DNA from: DATMQA01 sp035566895
Lineage (GTDB): Bacteria > Verrucomicrobiota > Verrucomicrobiia > Limisphaerales > UBA8199
Assembly: GCA_035566895.1 (NCBI GenBank)
Contig: DATMQA010000149.1
Coordinates: forward strand, 1-18,110
Reading direction: 5' to 3'
DNA length: 18,110 nucleotides
Part shown: one piece after another, positions 5,319 to 13,016 of the stretch
How positions within the stretch are numbered: position 1 is the first letter of the stretch
Layout: each line of letters starts with the position of its first letter
Notes under the pieces: model-generated
The model's database searches: none
The model's input: the letters and a program-made list of their open reading frames with translations, nothing else
What the model was told of the DNA's origin: nothing
Position numbers and translations under genes: made by a program

Positions 5319-7433
5319 TCAGCCCCCTTTCCGTTTGAACACCAGCAAATGCTTCGTCACCTCCGCCGTCTCCGGGGCAGGGCGTTTCTCGATCCTCGGG
5401 TCTTTCACTCCGCCCTCCTTAATCTCCGTCGTGCTCACCAGGTCGAGATTGGTCGCCATGTAGCCCTTCCACCAGTTAAACAGCGTTTGGTCCGAAGTCT
5501 CGCGCACCAGCCACGAAAGGTCGTCATCCACGTAAACGACGTACTCGGGCCTGGCGCGCTCGATTTCGCTGATCATCTCCCGCTGCATCTTCGAGGCAAA
5601 TTCGTGCTTCTCCATTAACGGATAGGTGTAAATGTACCCGCTGGCCGAGCGCCGGCCCGACAGGAAATAAATCTCCGGCTCGGAACCCAGCACCGCGATC
5701 CGCGCCCCTTTGGCCGAGTTGGCTTTGATATACGCCGCCGCATCGGCGGCCTCACCGAAGACCGTGGATTGGTAAGCTTCCTGCACTGCTTCCCTGGGCG
5801 ACATCGAAAACCACACCGACCCGTTGCCAATGATGGCCGCACACACGGCTACTGCGAACGCCAACAGCACCGGCAGGGCGACAAACAGCTCGATCGTCCG
5901 GTCGTGCTCGAGCAAGTACAGGCCGCGGCTTACCGCCACGCCGGTCAATAACGCCAGTACGGGTAGTAGCGTAATGAAGTAGTGTCCGCGGAAATACAGC
6001 CCGACGCTCACCGACGCCAGCGAGCAGAAGAGAAGAAGCGTCAGAAACAGACGGGGATTCTCGATTCTCGATTCTCGCTTTCTCCTTTCTGTTTTGTTTC
6101 CTGTTTCTGCTTTGTCTCTTGCGCTTTCTGCTCCCCGCATTCTCCTGTCCCACCACATCAACCAGAGGCCGGCCCACGGCAACAGCCACAGAACGATGTT
6201 AGGGCCGACGGCAGCGCTGACCGCTGCTTTCAGCAGTTCGGGTCCGTTTACCAGCGGTACAGCCGCCGCGTACTTGGCCGCATAAGAAACCGTCCAAAAC
6301 CAGAACTGCGAAAACCCGCCGGCAACCAGTAGCACCAGGCAGGTCAGGACGTACGGCATCATCCATCCGCTCGCAAATACCGCCAGCTCAGCAAAAATCG
6401 ATTTCAGAGTCGTGATTTCGGGACTTTGAACTTTGGGCCCTGGACTTTGGACTTTAGGCCTTTCCGCGTTCGGTGCTTCAACCTTGGACTTTGGACCTTG
6501 GACTTCGGACTCCGCACCCTCGACCGTGGACTGTGGACCGAGGACTTTGGACTGTAATCCCCCGTGGACTTCCGATTCCGCTGTCTGAACTTTGGACTTT
6601 GGACTTTGGACTTTGGACTCCCTCCCCTGGACTTTGGACTCTTTTGCCTGCGCTATCAACGAAAGCCGGGGTGCTGCGACACCGGCCGTTGGGACCGCAG
6701 CAACCGTCGCCGCCCGCCGGAACGAAGGCCCGCGCCACTTCCTGGCGTCTTCCAACTCGGCCAACCGCTCCAGAACCCGTTTCCATACCAGGTATACCGC
6801 CCCGAAAATCCCGAAGAAAATCCCATGCTGCTTCATCAGAAACGCCATGCCAAAGAGCAGCCCACTGGCCAAAAGCCTCATCGCACCCGACTTGAAGACG
6901 CTCCGTCTTCCTTCATCATCCATCATCCACCATCCATCATCCTTTCCCCCCAGCAGCACCATCCCCGCCAGCGCAAACAACACCACGAAGTGCGTCGCAT
7001 GGGCTTGCAGCCCGAGCACCGATGGACTTAGCGAGAGCAGGGTAAAGCACACGGCCGACACCACCCCGGCGGTTTCGTCCAGCAATCTGCGCCCCAGAAG
7101 AAAAACAAAAATGACCGAGGCCATGTTGACCAATATCAAACCAAAGTGTATGCCCGCGGAGCTTTGACCGAATGTCCCCATGATCAATGCATAAGCGGCG
7201 TACGTCCCGGGCAATTTCATGTTAGAGGCCTCCTGGTACGGCGCAACCCCGTGCAGAATGAGCTGTCCCGCGTAGGCGTATTCCCCCTCGTCCCGCTCCA
7301 GCGGCATCTGCAGCAGTCGTACCCGAACGACAACCACAACCAAGATCGTCAACGCGACCAGCAGCCACCCGCGGTTGCGCGCCATCCACCGCCTCGAGCC
7401 TAGCGCAGAATTCTCAGCAAAACTCTCAGACAT
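5319..7433 (-). CDS. GT39-like (ArnT/PMT-type) integral membrane glycosyltransferase
   Basis: A 704-residue multi-spanning protein. After the first membrane helix (23-41) comes LERDEGEYAYAGQLI (DEGE at 48-51), the acidic first-loop motif of GT-C glycosyltransferases of the PMT_2/ArnT type, which use polyprenyl-phosphate sugars at the outer face of the membrane. About ten further helices follow, then a soluble C-terminal domain (PEYVVYVDDDLSW). The chain holds three heptamer-derived insertions: residues about 164-174 (DDGWWMMDDE), 262-338 (SKVQSPK-type repeats) and 434-459 (TERRKRESRIENPR), all apparently in loops. I chose ATG 7433; GTG 7481 would add 16 residues. Neither has a Shine-Dalgarno. 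The acceptor is unknown. Polysaccharide or surface glycosylation is likely. Confidence 0.88.
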   Translation of the reverse strand: MSESFAENSALGSRRWMARNRGWLLVALTILVVVVVRVRLLQMPLERDEGEYAYAGQLILHGVAPYQEASNMKLPGTYAAYALIMGTFGQSSAGIHFGLILVNMASVIFVFLLGRRLLDETAGVVSAVCFTLLSLSPSVLGLQAHATHFVVLFALAGMVLLGGKDDGWWMMDDEGRRSVFKSGAMRLLASGLLFGMAFLMKQHGIFFGIFGAVYLVWKRVLERLAELEDARKWRGPSFRRAATVAAVPTAGVAAPRLSLIAQAKESKVQGRESKVQSPKSKVQTAESEVHGGLQSKVLGPQSTVEGAESEVQGPKSKVEAPNAERPKVQSPGPKVQSPEITTLKSIFAELAVFASGWMMPYVLTCLVLLVAGGFSQFWFWTVSYAAKYAAAVPLVNGPELLKAAVSAAVGPNIVLWLLPWAGLWLMWWDRRMRGAESARDKAETGNKTERRKRESRIENPRLFLTLLLFCSLASVSVGLYFRGHYFITLLPVLALLTGVAVSRGLYLLEHDRTIELFVALPVLLAFAVAVCAAIIGNGSVWFSMSPREAVQEAYQSTVFGEAADAAAYIKANSAKGARIAVLGSEPEIYFLSGRRSASGYIYTYPLMEKHEFASKMQREMISEIERARPEYVVYVDDDLSWLVRETSDQTLFNWWKGYMATNLDLVSTTEIKEGGVKDPRIEKRPAPETAEVTKHLLVFKRKGG
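6057..6133. repeat. GATTCTC heptamer array grading into CTTTCTG units, in coding sequence
   Basis: Three exact ATTCTCG units grade into CTTTCTC, CTTTCTG, TTTTGTT and TCCTGTT, keeping the seven-base step for about 11 units. In the minus-strand glycosyltransferase it encodes a basic hydrophilic loop of about 26 residues containing RKRESRIENPR. Confidence 0.75.
6421..6650. repeat. TGGACTT heptamer array inside the glycosyltransferase gene
   Basis: About 230 bases, the longest array in the window. On the minus strand it encodes about ten 7-residue units: SKVQGRE, SKVQSPK, SKVQTAE, SKVLGPQ, STVEGAE, SEVQGPK, PKVQSPG and variants. Units near 6594-6625 are exact TGGACTT; flanking units diverge, suggesting an older array with a younger expanded core. 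Confidence 0.92.
6913..6943. repeat. CATCATC heptamer array, in coding sequence
   Basis: Four CATCATC/CACCATC units. Pure CATCATC would give TGA on the coding (minus) strand in every 21-base cycle; the CACCATC variant turns that TGA into TGG, so the gene reads through as DDGWWMMDDE. An array with the same variant occurs at 12987-13015. Confidence 0.85.
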
Positions 7434-7564
7434 TGATGGGAAATTATCGCCGGAAATCGAGCGGATAACAATACGATTCACCGGGGGCGGAGTGCGGCTG
7501 ATGGAGCGCTGCTGCCCCCTGCCACAGCCGAAGCAGCAGGAAACCGCTATTCAACTTTTCTATT

Positions 7565-9352
7565 TTATTTGGGAGCAGCAGGCAAATTGCTGCTCTGCAG
7601 GACAAACGGTGCCTTTCCGGGCAGAACGGGGGGACGCTTCACTCGTCTGAGAAGGAGGGGATCTGAGCTTTTTTCTTCCAGGGAGTAGAACCCCGCTGGA
7701 AAGTCTGGAGACTCGAGCCAGTCACCCAGCAAATGAAGCTCGAGCCCGGTCAGCCCAATGTGGGATTTTCGGATCAAAGCCAGGCTTCCTGGCCCCTCCT
7801 GGGTGATCTCAGTGATCGTATTGCCGAGTTTCGGCCCAATTGCCACCAGGAAATTCATGACGTCTCCCTTGAGCGGCAACTGCTCGCGCCGGAACATGAT
7901 CCTTGTCGATTGTCCTACGAAAATCCAGTCCTTGACCCGGTTTTGGGTGATTTCCCAGTCGTAATACACCAGGTTTGGACGGGAGGTGATCTGTGAGAAT
8001 AATTCCGGCGGCGCTGGTTTTCCGGGTGCCGGGAGATTTGGCGCAAGTCTTCCCAGGAGGTAATCGCCTTCCAGCAAAGATATGGGTTGGAGTGAGGGGA
8101 TCATCAACGGGACGGGCCCCCAACTCACACCTCGATGTTCTTTGGAGTATTCCACCTGCCCAACCGCGTTGTTGGTGAGCCAGGGGTTTAGTTCCAGTTC
8201 GATCCGGGGGCCGATCTTTTCCATCAGGGAGCTGGCATCAGGCATCGGAGCCAGTGCAAACGTTTGTGATGGCGAGGAGCTGAGCGACCAAACATAGCCC
8301 TGGTTGGGGACTGGCTGAATCTGAAAGTCCCGGATCAGGTTCTGCCTTGAAAGCCACGGACCGATCCCGCGAAGCGCTGTGAAACCCGCGAGTTGCTGGC
8401 GGATGAGGCTCGTAGGGATTTTCCATGGTTCGAGTTTGAGGTCCAGGGGTTTGGTGAAAGTAAGTTCTCCCCGGGTCCGAACGTATTCACCATCGCCCGC
8501 CAGCGCCACTGATACCCGCGGGAGGTTCTCCGCCGGGTTTGAACTGATCGAAAGCGCGCTCGCCAGCCAGGCAAGATCGAGGGCCGCCTCCAGCCAGTAG
8601 CTCGTGGCGGGCTGGCCGGACGGCGTGCCGTCGCGCTTGATTCTCGCCACCAACTCCGGCAGCAGCCGGCTGTTATCTCGTGCCAAACCTAGGAGGGTCC
8701 ATTCGCCGGAGCGGACTAACTCAAGGCGCTCGATTGCTTCTGGCTGTGTTCCTCCTGTTGGCTGGTTGGGCATCCGTAATTCCCAAGCCTGGCGGTCGCC
8801 TTCGGCCGCGACCGGCCGCAAATTTGAGGTTGTGCCCAGGGCAGCCGCGAGGCTGGTTTTCCACAGGCCCGCGCGTTTCTCATTTAAGCGGATTGCCAGG
8901 GCCAGTTCGCTCGGCTGGTTCGTCGCCTCCCGAATCTCGAGATAGCATTCTTCCTGGATCAGATCGTCCAGCAAGGGACGCAGCAAGGGCGCGGACGGGT
9001 AGTTGGTAAAAAGCGCCCGGTAATTGGTGAATTCTAACGGCTGATTAGTGATCGCGGATCGGAAGCCGTTGGCCAGCCACAGCGCCAATTTGTCGAGCGT
9101 CTGCTCTTGCAGTTTTGCGCTCTCCGGCAGGTTCCAGATCGTCATGAAGTAGGCCGCATTGGTATCTGCGGCGAGCCGCGTTTTGCCCAGCGAATGGATG
9201 CGCGCGACTGTGTCCGCTTGCATCGCACTTTGTTGCGGGGGAATGTGGCTGGTGGTATCGGTTGCGGCCTCGGTCGGCGCGGATTTTTTGCAACCGCCGG
9301 CGAGCAGCAGCAGCACGGCCAGCAGGCCAGGCGCAGTCATTCTTATGCACAT
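7565..9352 (-). CDS. Unrecognised large lipoprotein
   Basis: A 595-residue protein from ATG 9352. MCIRMTAPGLLAVLLLLAGG leads to C21 (lipobox LAGGC), so it should be lipid-anchored after signal peptidase II cleavage; ATG 9340 is a second possible start, and the longer frame to 9472 would bury the signal peptide. The mature protein shows no membrane helices and no catalytic motif I recognise. Features include SLGKTRLAADTNAAYFMTIW near the N terminus, which weakly recalls DUF3352-type verrucomicrobial proteins, and many aromatic/Leu-rich stretches. Its last codons form an imperfect terminator-like stem (7573-7580 with 7588-7595) without a T-run. It lies 131 bases upstream of the glycosyltransferase on the same strand; a functional link is possible only by position. 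Confidence 0.82.
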   Translation of the reverse strand: MCIRMTAPGLLAVLLLLAGGCKKSAPTEAATDTTSHIPPQQSAMQADTVARIHSLGKTRLAADTNAAYFMTIWNLPESAKLQEQTLDKLALWLANGFRSAITNQPLEFTNYRALFTNYPSAPLLRPLLDDLIQEECYLEIREATNQPSELALAIRLNEKRAGLWKTSLAAALGTTSNLRPVAAEGDRQAWELRMPNQPTGGTQPEAIERLELVRSGEWTLLGLARDNSRLLPELVARIKRDGTPSGQPATSYWLEAALDLAWLASALSISSNPAENLPRVSVALAGDGEYVRTRGELTFTKPLDLKLEPWKIPTSLIRQQLAGFTALRGIGPWLSRQNLIRDFQIQPVPNQGYVWSLSSSPSQTFALAPMPDASSLMEKIGPRIELELNPWLTNNAVGQVEYSKEHRGVSWGPVPLMIPSLQPISLLEGDYLLGRLAPNLPAPGKPAPPELFSQITSRPNLVYYDWEITQNRVKDWIFVGQSTRIMFRREQLPLKGDVMNFLVAIGPKLGNTITEITQEGPGSLALIRKSHIGLTGLELHLLGDWLESPDFPAGFYSLEEKSSDPLLLRRVKRPPVLPGKAPFVLQSSNLPAAPK

Positions 9353-9608
9353 ATAAGGCGAGAGGTTGTACCCAAATGGCGGGCGTTTCGCAAATGGAAA
9401 GGAGGTGAAAGGGAACGGAATATCGTGTGTTCTCAAGACGCGACCCAAGAGATGGGAGGGTAGAAAGGACATAACGGACGAAGGGGAGATAAGCGGGAAA
9501 CTGAACTGGTAAAATCGCTGCCGGGTATTTCGAAATTAGGTCAGATGGAATAATTGTCGTTGCCAAATTCTCACTACGTCCGCCACCCTTCGCCCTGGCG
9601 TGCCGCTG

Positions 9609-11495
9609 ATGAAAATGCTCGCAACCAACAACCAACTACCCCTGGGCAGTACAGCGTCGAGAACCAAGCTTTTAACCCTGTCCATCCTGCTCGTGGTGCT
9701 CGTCGGCTGGACCTTTCTGCCAGTGCTGGACAACGGCTTTCTTCCATTGGATGACACTTCTTACGTGACCGGAAACGTGCACGTGCGAGACGGCTTGACC
9801 TTGGAAAATGTTCAATGGGCCTTCACCAGCGTAGAACCGGAAACTGCAAACTGGCATCCTCTCACCTGGCTTTCCCACATGATGGATTGCGAGCTTTTCG
9901 GATTGAAGCCCGCGTGGCATCACCTGACCAACGCACTGCTGCATACGCTGAATACTCTCCTCCTCTTTCTCGTGTTAAGAAAAATGACCGGCGCCCTTTG
10001 GAGCAGCTTTTTTGTCGCCGCGCTTTTTGGACTGCACCCGTTGCGGGTCGAGTCTGTGGCCTGGATTGCGGAGCGCAAAGACGTGCTGAGCACGCTGTTT
10101 TTGCTGTTGACGATTGGGGCGTACGAACGCTATGCGCGCCAGGATGCATGCAAAATGCAGAATGCGGAAAGCAAGCCGCCACCGTCCGAAAGCCGCGGGG
10201 GGGTGGTCGCAAAATCCGGGCCGCGAAGAGGCAAGGCAGCCAATTCCCCTCACCCCGTTCCTCTCCGTCGCGAAGAGGGTAAGGCAGCCATTCTCTATTA
10301 TATCTTGACTCTGGCGTTTTACGCCTGCGGGCTGATGAGTAAGGCGATGCTCGTCACTGTCCCCTGTGTTCTGCTGCTGATGGATTTTTGGCCGCTGCGC
10401 CGGTTCGGCGTTCGGAAACTTCTGAGGTTGCTGCTTGAAAAGGTGCCGTTCTTCCTGGCGACTGCTGCGGTCAGTAGCATAGCTCTGGTGGCGCAGAAAG
10501 CGGGAGGCACCGTGCGCGAGGACCTGCCTTTCGTCTTGCGGTTGGAAAACGCGCTGGTTTCATACCCGCGCTACCTCGGCAAAATGTTCTACCCGGCCAG
10601 GCTTTATGTGTTCTATCCGCACCCGCTTCATTGGCCGGCCGGAACATTGGTCGCGTCAGGTGTCTTGCTGGTGGGCATCACCGCGGTTGCGGTCGCGCTT
10701 TGGCGGAGCCAACCCTACTTTCTGTTCGGCTGGTTATGGTTTTTAGGGACGCTCGTGCCCGCCATTGGGCTGGTGCAGGTGGGGGTTCAGGCGATGGCGG
10801 ATCGTTATACCTATATTCCGATGATCGGGATCTTCATCCTCCTAACCTGGGGGGCGTTTGAGTTGACCAGGCGTTTCCGTTTTCAAACCGTGATTTTGTC
10901 CGGGACGGCAGTTGCGCTCATCATTCCCAGTATCCTGCTGACTCGCCGGCAGATCGGCTTTTGGAAGGACGGCAAGACCCTCGTCCTGCATGCGGTCACC
11001 GTCGATCCCGGTGATTACATGGCGCATTTTTACCTCGCCTCCGCTTTCGACGGCGAAGGCCGCCTCGACGAGGCGATCGCGGAATTCAAGGAGGCTTTGC
11101 TACTGCAGCCAAACGCCGACATGTACAACAGCTTCGGACTATTCCTGACCAGGAGGGGGCGTCTCGACGAGGCGATCATTCAGTTCCAACAAGCACTGCG
11201 GTTGCGACCTGACCGGCCCGGCCCCCACAATAATCTCGCCAGGGCACTGTTCAAAAAGCGACGCCTGGACGAGGCGATCGTTCAGTTTCAGGATGCGCTC
11301 GCCTTAAAGCCCGACGCAGCCGACATTCACGATAGCCTGGGTGTAGCCCTCTGCTGGAAAGGCCGCCTCGACGAAGGCATCCACGAATTTGAAGAGGCAC
11401 TGAAACTCAATCCAGCCGATCGAGAGGCTCAAAAGAACCTTGCTGGCGCTCGCGCATCCAAAGAAGCTTCGGCTAAATCGAAACCTCCTCAGTAA
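9609..11495 (+). CDS. TMTC-like membrane protein with C-terminal TPR repeats
   Basis: A 628-residue protein from ATG 9609 (GTG 9600 would add three residues). The N-terminal two thirds are membrane helices with family strings LPLDDTSYV in the first loop, WHPLTW (82-87), HPLRVESVAWIAERKDVLS and ACGLMSKAM. From about residue 467, four TPR units follow (e.g. LDEAIAEFKEALLLQP, LDEAIIQFQQALRLRP, LDEAIVQFQDALALKP, LDEGIHEFEEALKLNP). Eukaryotic TMTCs with this layout are O-mannosyltransferases; a protein-glycosylation role here is inference. It is a paralogue of the gene at 1-1104. Residues about 179-226 are repeat-derived and replace the TGGACTT insertion found at the same loop of the paralogue. 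No Shine-Dalgarno is visible. Confidence 0.88.
   Translation: MKMLATNNQLPLGSTASRTKLLTLSILLVVLVGWTFLPVLDNGFLPLDDTSYVTGNVHVRDGLTLENVQWAFTSVEPETANWHPLTWLSHMMDCELFGLKPAWHHLTNALLHTLNTLLLFLVLRKMTGALWSSFFVAALFGLHPLRVESVAWIAERKDVLSTLFLLLTIGAYERYARQDACKMQNAESKPPPSESRGGVVAKSGPRRGKAANSPHPVPLRREEGKAAILYYILTLAFYACGLMSKAMLVTVPCVLLLMDFWPLRRFGVRKLLRLLLEKVPFFLATAAVSSIALVAQKAGGTVREDLPFVLRLENALVSYPRYLGKMFYPARLYVFYPHPLHWPAGTLVASGVLLVGITAVAVALWRSQPYFLFGWLWFLGTLVPAIGLVQVGVQAMADRYTYIPMIGIFILLTWGAFELTRRFRFQTVILSGTAVALIIPSILLTRRQIGFWKDGKTLVLHAVTVDPGDYMAHFYLASAFDGEGRLDEAIAEFKEALLLQPNADMYNSFGLFLTRRGRLDEAIIQFQQALRLRPDRPGPHNNLARALFKKRRLDEAIVQFQDALALKPDAADIHDSLGVALCWKGRLDEGIHEFEEALKLNPADREAQKNLAGARASKEASAKSKPPQ
10143..10177. 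repeat. GCAGAAT-type heptamer array (5 degenerate units), in coding sequence
   Basis: Units GATGCAT, GCAAAAT, GCAGAAT, GCGGAAA and GCAAGCC keep a seven-base step and encode DACKMQNAESK. They sit in the loop after YERYARQ, the same point where the paralogue at 1-1104 carries TGGACTT units. Confidence 0.65.
10222..10290. repeat. Imperfect direct repeat (21/22 bases) in coding sequence
   Basis: CGCGAAGAGGCAAGGCAGCC at 10222-10241 recurs with one extra base as CGCGAAGAGGGTAAGGCAGC at 10269-10288. Between them lies CCCCTCACCCCGTTCCTCTC, similar to a common intergenic repeat type in such genomes (general impression, not checked). The block encodes RGKAANSPHPVPLRREEGKA in frame. Confidence 0.65.
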
Positions 11496-12173
11496 TCGCC
11501 AGAAGGAAGAATCCAACAACCGCATAGCCAACATAAATCAGCGCCTGCTGGACTTTTTTGCGCTGGCGAGCCCCACCGGGAAAAGTGACCGAAACCCAGC
11601 GAACATCGCAGTTCCGTGTTGCGTCTGACGGCTCGCAGACGTCTTCCTCACGGCATTCTGACGGCCTTTTGTGAAGAATTTCCCCATTTTTTGCGGGTCC
11701 TGACGGGTTGACGGCTCAAAAGAGGGGTGAGCAGCGCTTCAGCAGCAACCCACCTGGGACGGCTGGGACGGTCCGGGACGCTCGTGGGACGGCTGCAAGA
11801 GTGAGAATCGCCCGTGTTTACCGGCTCTGGGACGGTGGGACGCCTGTACACCCCCAAGGCACCCCCTATCCCCTTCGCTCTTTCTCGTCCTCGTCCTCTT
11901 CCTGCGACTGGCCGCGACCAGCTTCCGCCTCCAGCTATCTACAGCTATCTACACCAATCTCCACCAATCCCGAGCAATCCAGGGCAATCCCGAGCAAACC
12001 TGCGGCTACCGTCGGCTACCGTCGCCTACGGTCGGTAAGCTGTCAGTCGGTCCTGGAAGCCCCTGGTAGGTCCTGGTAGCCGCTTAAAGCCTTAACGTCC
12101 TACCATCCTCTCAACCGCTTAGTCCTCAACCTCAACTCTTCCGATAGCCTGCTCAGTTCAGCCTTTCAGCGTT
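11496..12173. other. Gene-free mosaic of short-period repeats
   Basis: Nothing coding is recognisable in 678 bases. From left to right: non-repetitive sequence to about 11745; TGGGACGG-like units with 8-9 base spacing (11753-11840); a CTCGTCCTCGTCC run (about 11885-11900); a ten-base-period array (11931-12130); and octamers beginning at 12164. A terminator for the TMTC-like gene is not evident. Confidence 0.7.
11931..12130. repeat. Drifting decamer array
   Basis: Successive ten-base words resemble their neighbours but change gradually: CCAGCTATCT, ACAGCTATCT, ACACCAATCT, CCACCAATCC, CGAGCAATCC, AGGGCAATCC, CGAGCAAACC, TGCGGCTACC, GTCGGCTACC, GTCGCCTACG, then GGTCCTGGTAG-like words. The ten-base register is clear to about 12080 and fades by 12130. 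Confidence 0.7.
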
Positions 12174-12187
12174 TCAGCGTTTCAGCG
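12164..12187. repeat. TTTCAGCG octamer, three exact copies, spanning a stop codon
   Basis: Three contiguous TTTCAGCG units. The TGA stop of the DUF1080 lipoprotein (12176-12174) lies in the middle unit, so the last residues of that protein (LKR) are written by the repeat. Confidence 0.9.
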
Positions 12188-12974
12188 TCGCCACCTTGAT
12201 GTCCCTCAGCGCCGCCGTCGTTTGCCAGCACGCGATGCCAAACGGCTTCGACAGTTCGATGTCTCCCAGCCGTAGGGAAATCGTCCTCCCCGTCGTGACC
12301 ACATCCACCATCTTGTCCTTGTCGATCCACACCTCCAGCCGGTCCGGCGTGACCCGCAGCCGGATGTGATACCAGCGTTTGCTCTCGAAGTTCTCGAACT
12401 TGGTCGTCTCGTTTTCCGAGGCGTCCTCGCCGTCCAGGCACGAAATGCCGACCAGCGACCCGCCCCAGCCGCCCACGATCAGGCTGCAAAACGAGTCGCC
12501 CACCGGCACCGTCAGCCCGCAGAAAAAGTCCGACCCCATCACCCGCATCGCGTCGAGCGACACCTCATAATTCATTTTGGGAAAGTCGTTCGTGTAATTG
12601 AGGCCCGTGAACGGGTCCCCCATGTTGAGGACGATCTGGCCGGATTTGACCTCGATCTCGCCGTGCCCGGCAAACGCTGTCTCCCGCCACCCGGTGAGCG
12701 TCGCCCCGTCGAACAACGACAGGCCGGATGACGGAGGGTGGAAAGTGGATGATGTGGCGGCTCCTGGATTCTGGCTACCGGTTGGTGAGGGCGGGTTGGT
12801 AGGCGTTGGGGGCGGGGTTACCTGGATGGCGGGCTCTGGAGTTTGGATGTTGGGTTCGGGCTTGGGCTGGGTGGCGCATCCCGCAACGACAACCAGCGCG
12901 CACAGCAGACAGGGCCAGCCAGTCCGAACGAACCCGCTGGACAACTTCCTAACTCCGAAAAGTGTAACGCTCAT
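12174..12974 (-). CDS. DUF1080-type lipoprotein (concanavalin-like fold)
   Basis: A 266-residue protein. The signal sequence ends in lipobox VVAGC (C33). A Pro/Thr-rich linker (36-80) leads to a DUF1080-like domain (85-266): LSLFDGATLTGW, GEIEVKSGQI, and VWIDKDKMVDV near the end. DUF1080 proteins are predicted to bind or cleave sugars (some are called 3-keto-disaccharide hydrolases); no catalytic residue can be assigned here. I chose ATG 12974 because GGGAG lies eight bases upstream (12987-12983), the only good Shine-Dalgarno in the window. The frame also opens from ATG 13013, but those 13 residues (MMDDGWWMM...) come from a CATCATC array. A related degenerate run in the linker encodes STFHPPSSG. 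It follows ftsB closely on the same strand. Confidence 0.87.
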   Translation of the reverse strand: MSVTLFGVRKLSSGFVRTGWPCLLCALVVVAGCATQPKPEPNIQTPEPAIQVTPPPTPTNPPSPTGSQNPGAATSSTFHPPSSGLSLFDGATLTGWRETAFAGHGEIEVKSGQIVLNMGDPFTGLNYTNDFPKMNYEVSLDAMRVMGSDFFCGLTVPVGDSFCSLIVGGWGGSLVGISCLDGEDASENETTKFENFESKRWYHIRLRVTPDRLEVWIDKDKMVDVVTTGRTISLRLGDIELSKPFGIACWQTTAALRDIKVATLKR

Positions 12975-12982
12975 TCCGCGCG

Positions 12983-12987
12983 CTCCC
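12983..12987 (-). promoter_or_regulatory. Shine-Dalgarno GGGAG deciding the DUF1080 lipoprotein start
   Basis: GGGAG ends eight bases before ATG 12974 and supports this start over the upstream in-repeat ATGs at 13013 and 13010. It abuts the CATCATC array. Confidence 0.7.
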
Positions 12988-13015
12988 ATCATCCACCATC
13001 CATCATCCATCATCC
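12987..13015. repeat. CATCATC heptamer array between ftsB and the lipoprotein gene
   Basis: Four units including one CACCATC variant, the same arrangement as at 6913-6943. It fills nearly all of the gap between the ftsB stop (13017) and the ribosome site of the next gene. Confidence 0.88.
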
Positions 13016-13016
13016 C

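Noticed and set aside
457..6650. CRISPR-like array
   Set aside because: Units are contiguous heptamers without spacers, and no cas gene is present.
7459..7472. A 14-base match to the lac operator core (GAGCGGATAACAAT) near the glycosyltransferase start
   Set aside because: Only half of the operator is present and the symmetric other half is missing; no LacI-family gene is near, and flanking bases do not match cloning vector. Most likely chance.
7573..7595. Stem of eight base pairs at the end of the large lipoprotein gene as a terminator
   Set aside because: It overlaps the last codons and is followed by CCAAATAAAATAG rather than a T-run, so it is not a convincing rho-independent terminator.
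9397..9425. Perfect Shine-Dalgarno-like AAAGGAGGTG on the plus strand
   Set aside because: No start codon at suitable distance opens a plausible frame; the next GTG is about 20 bases away and leads to no recognisable protein.
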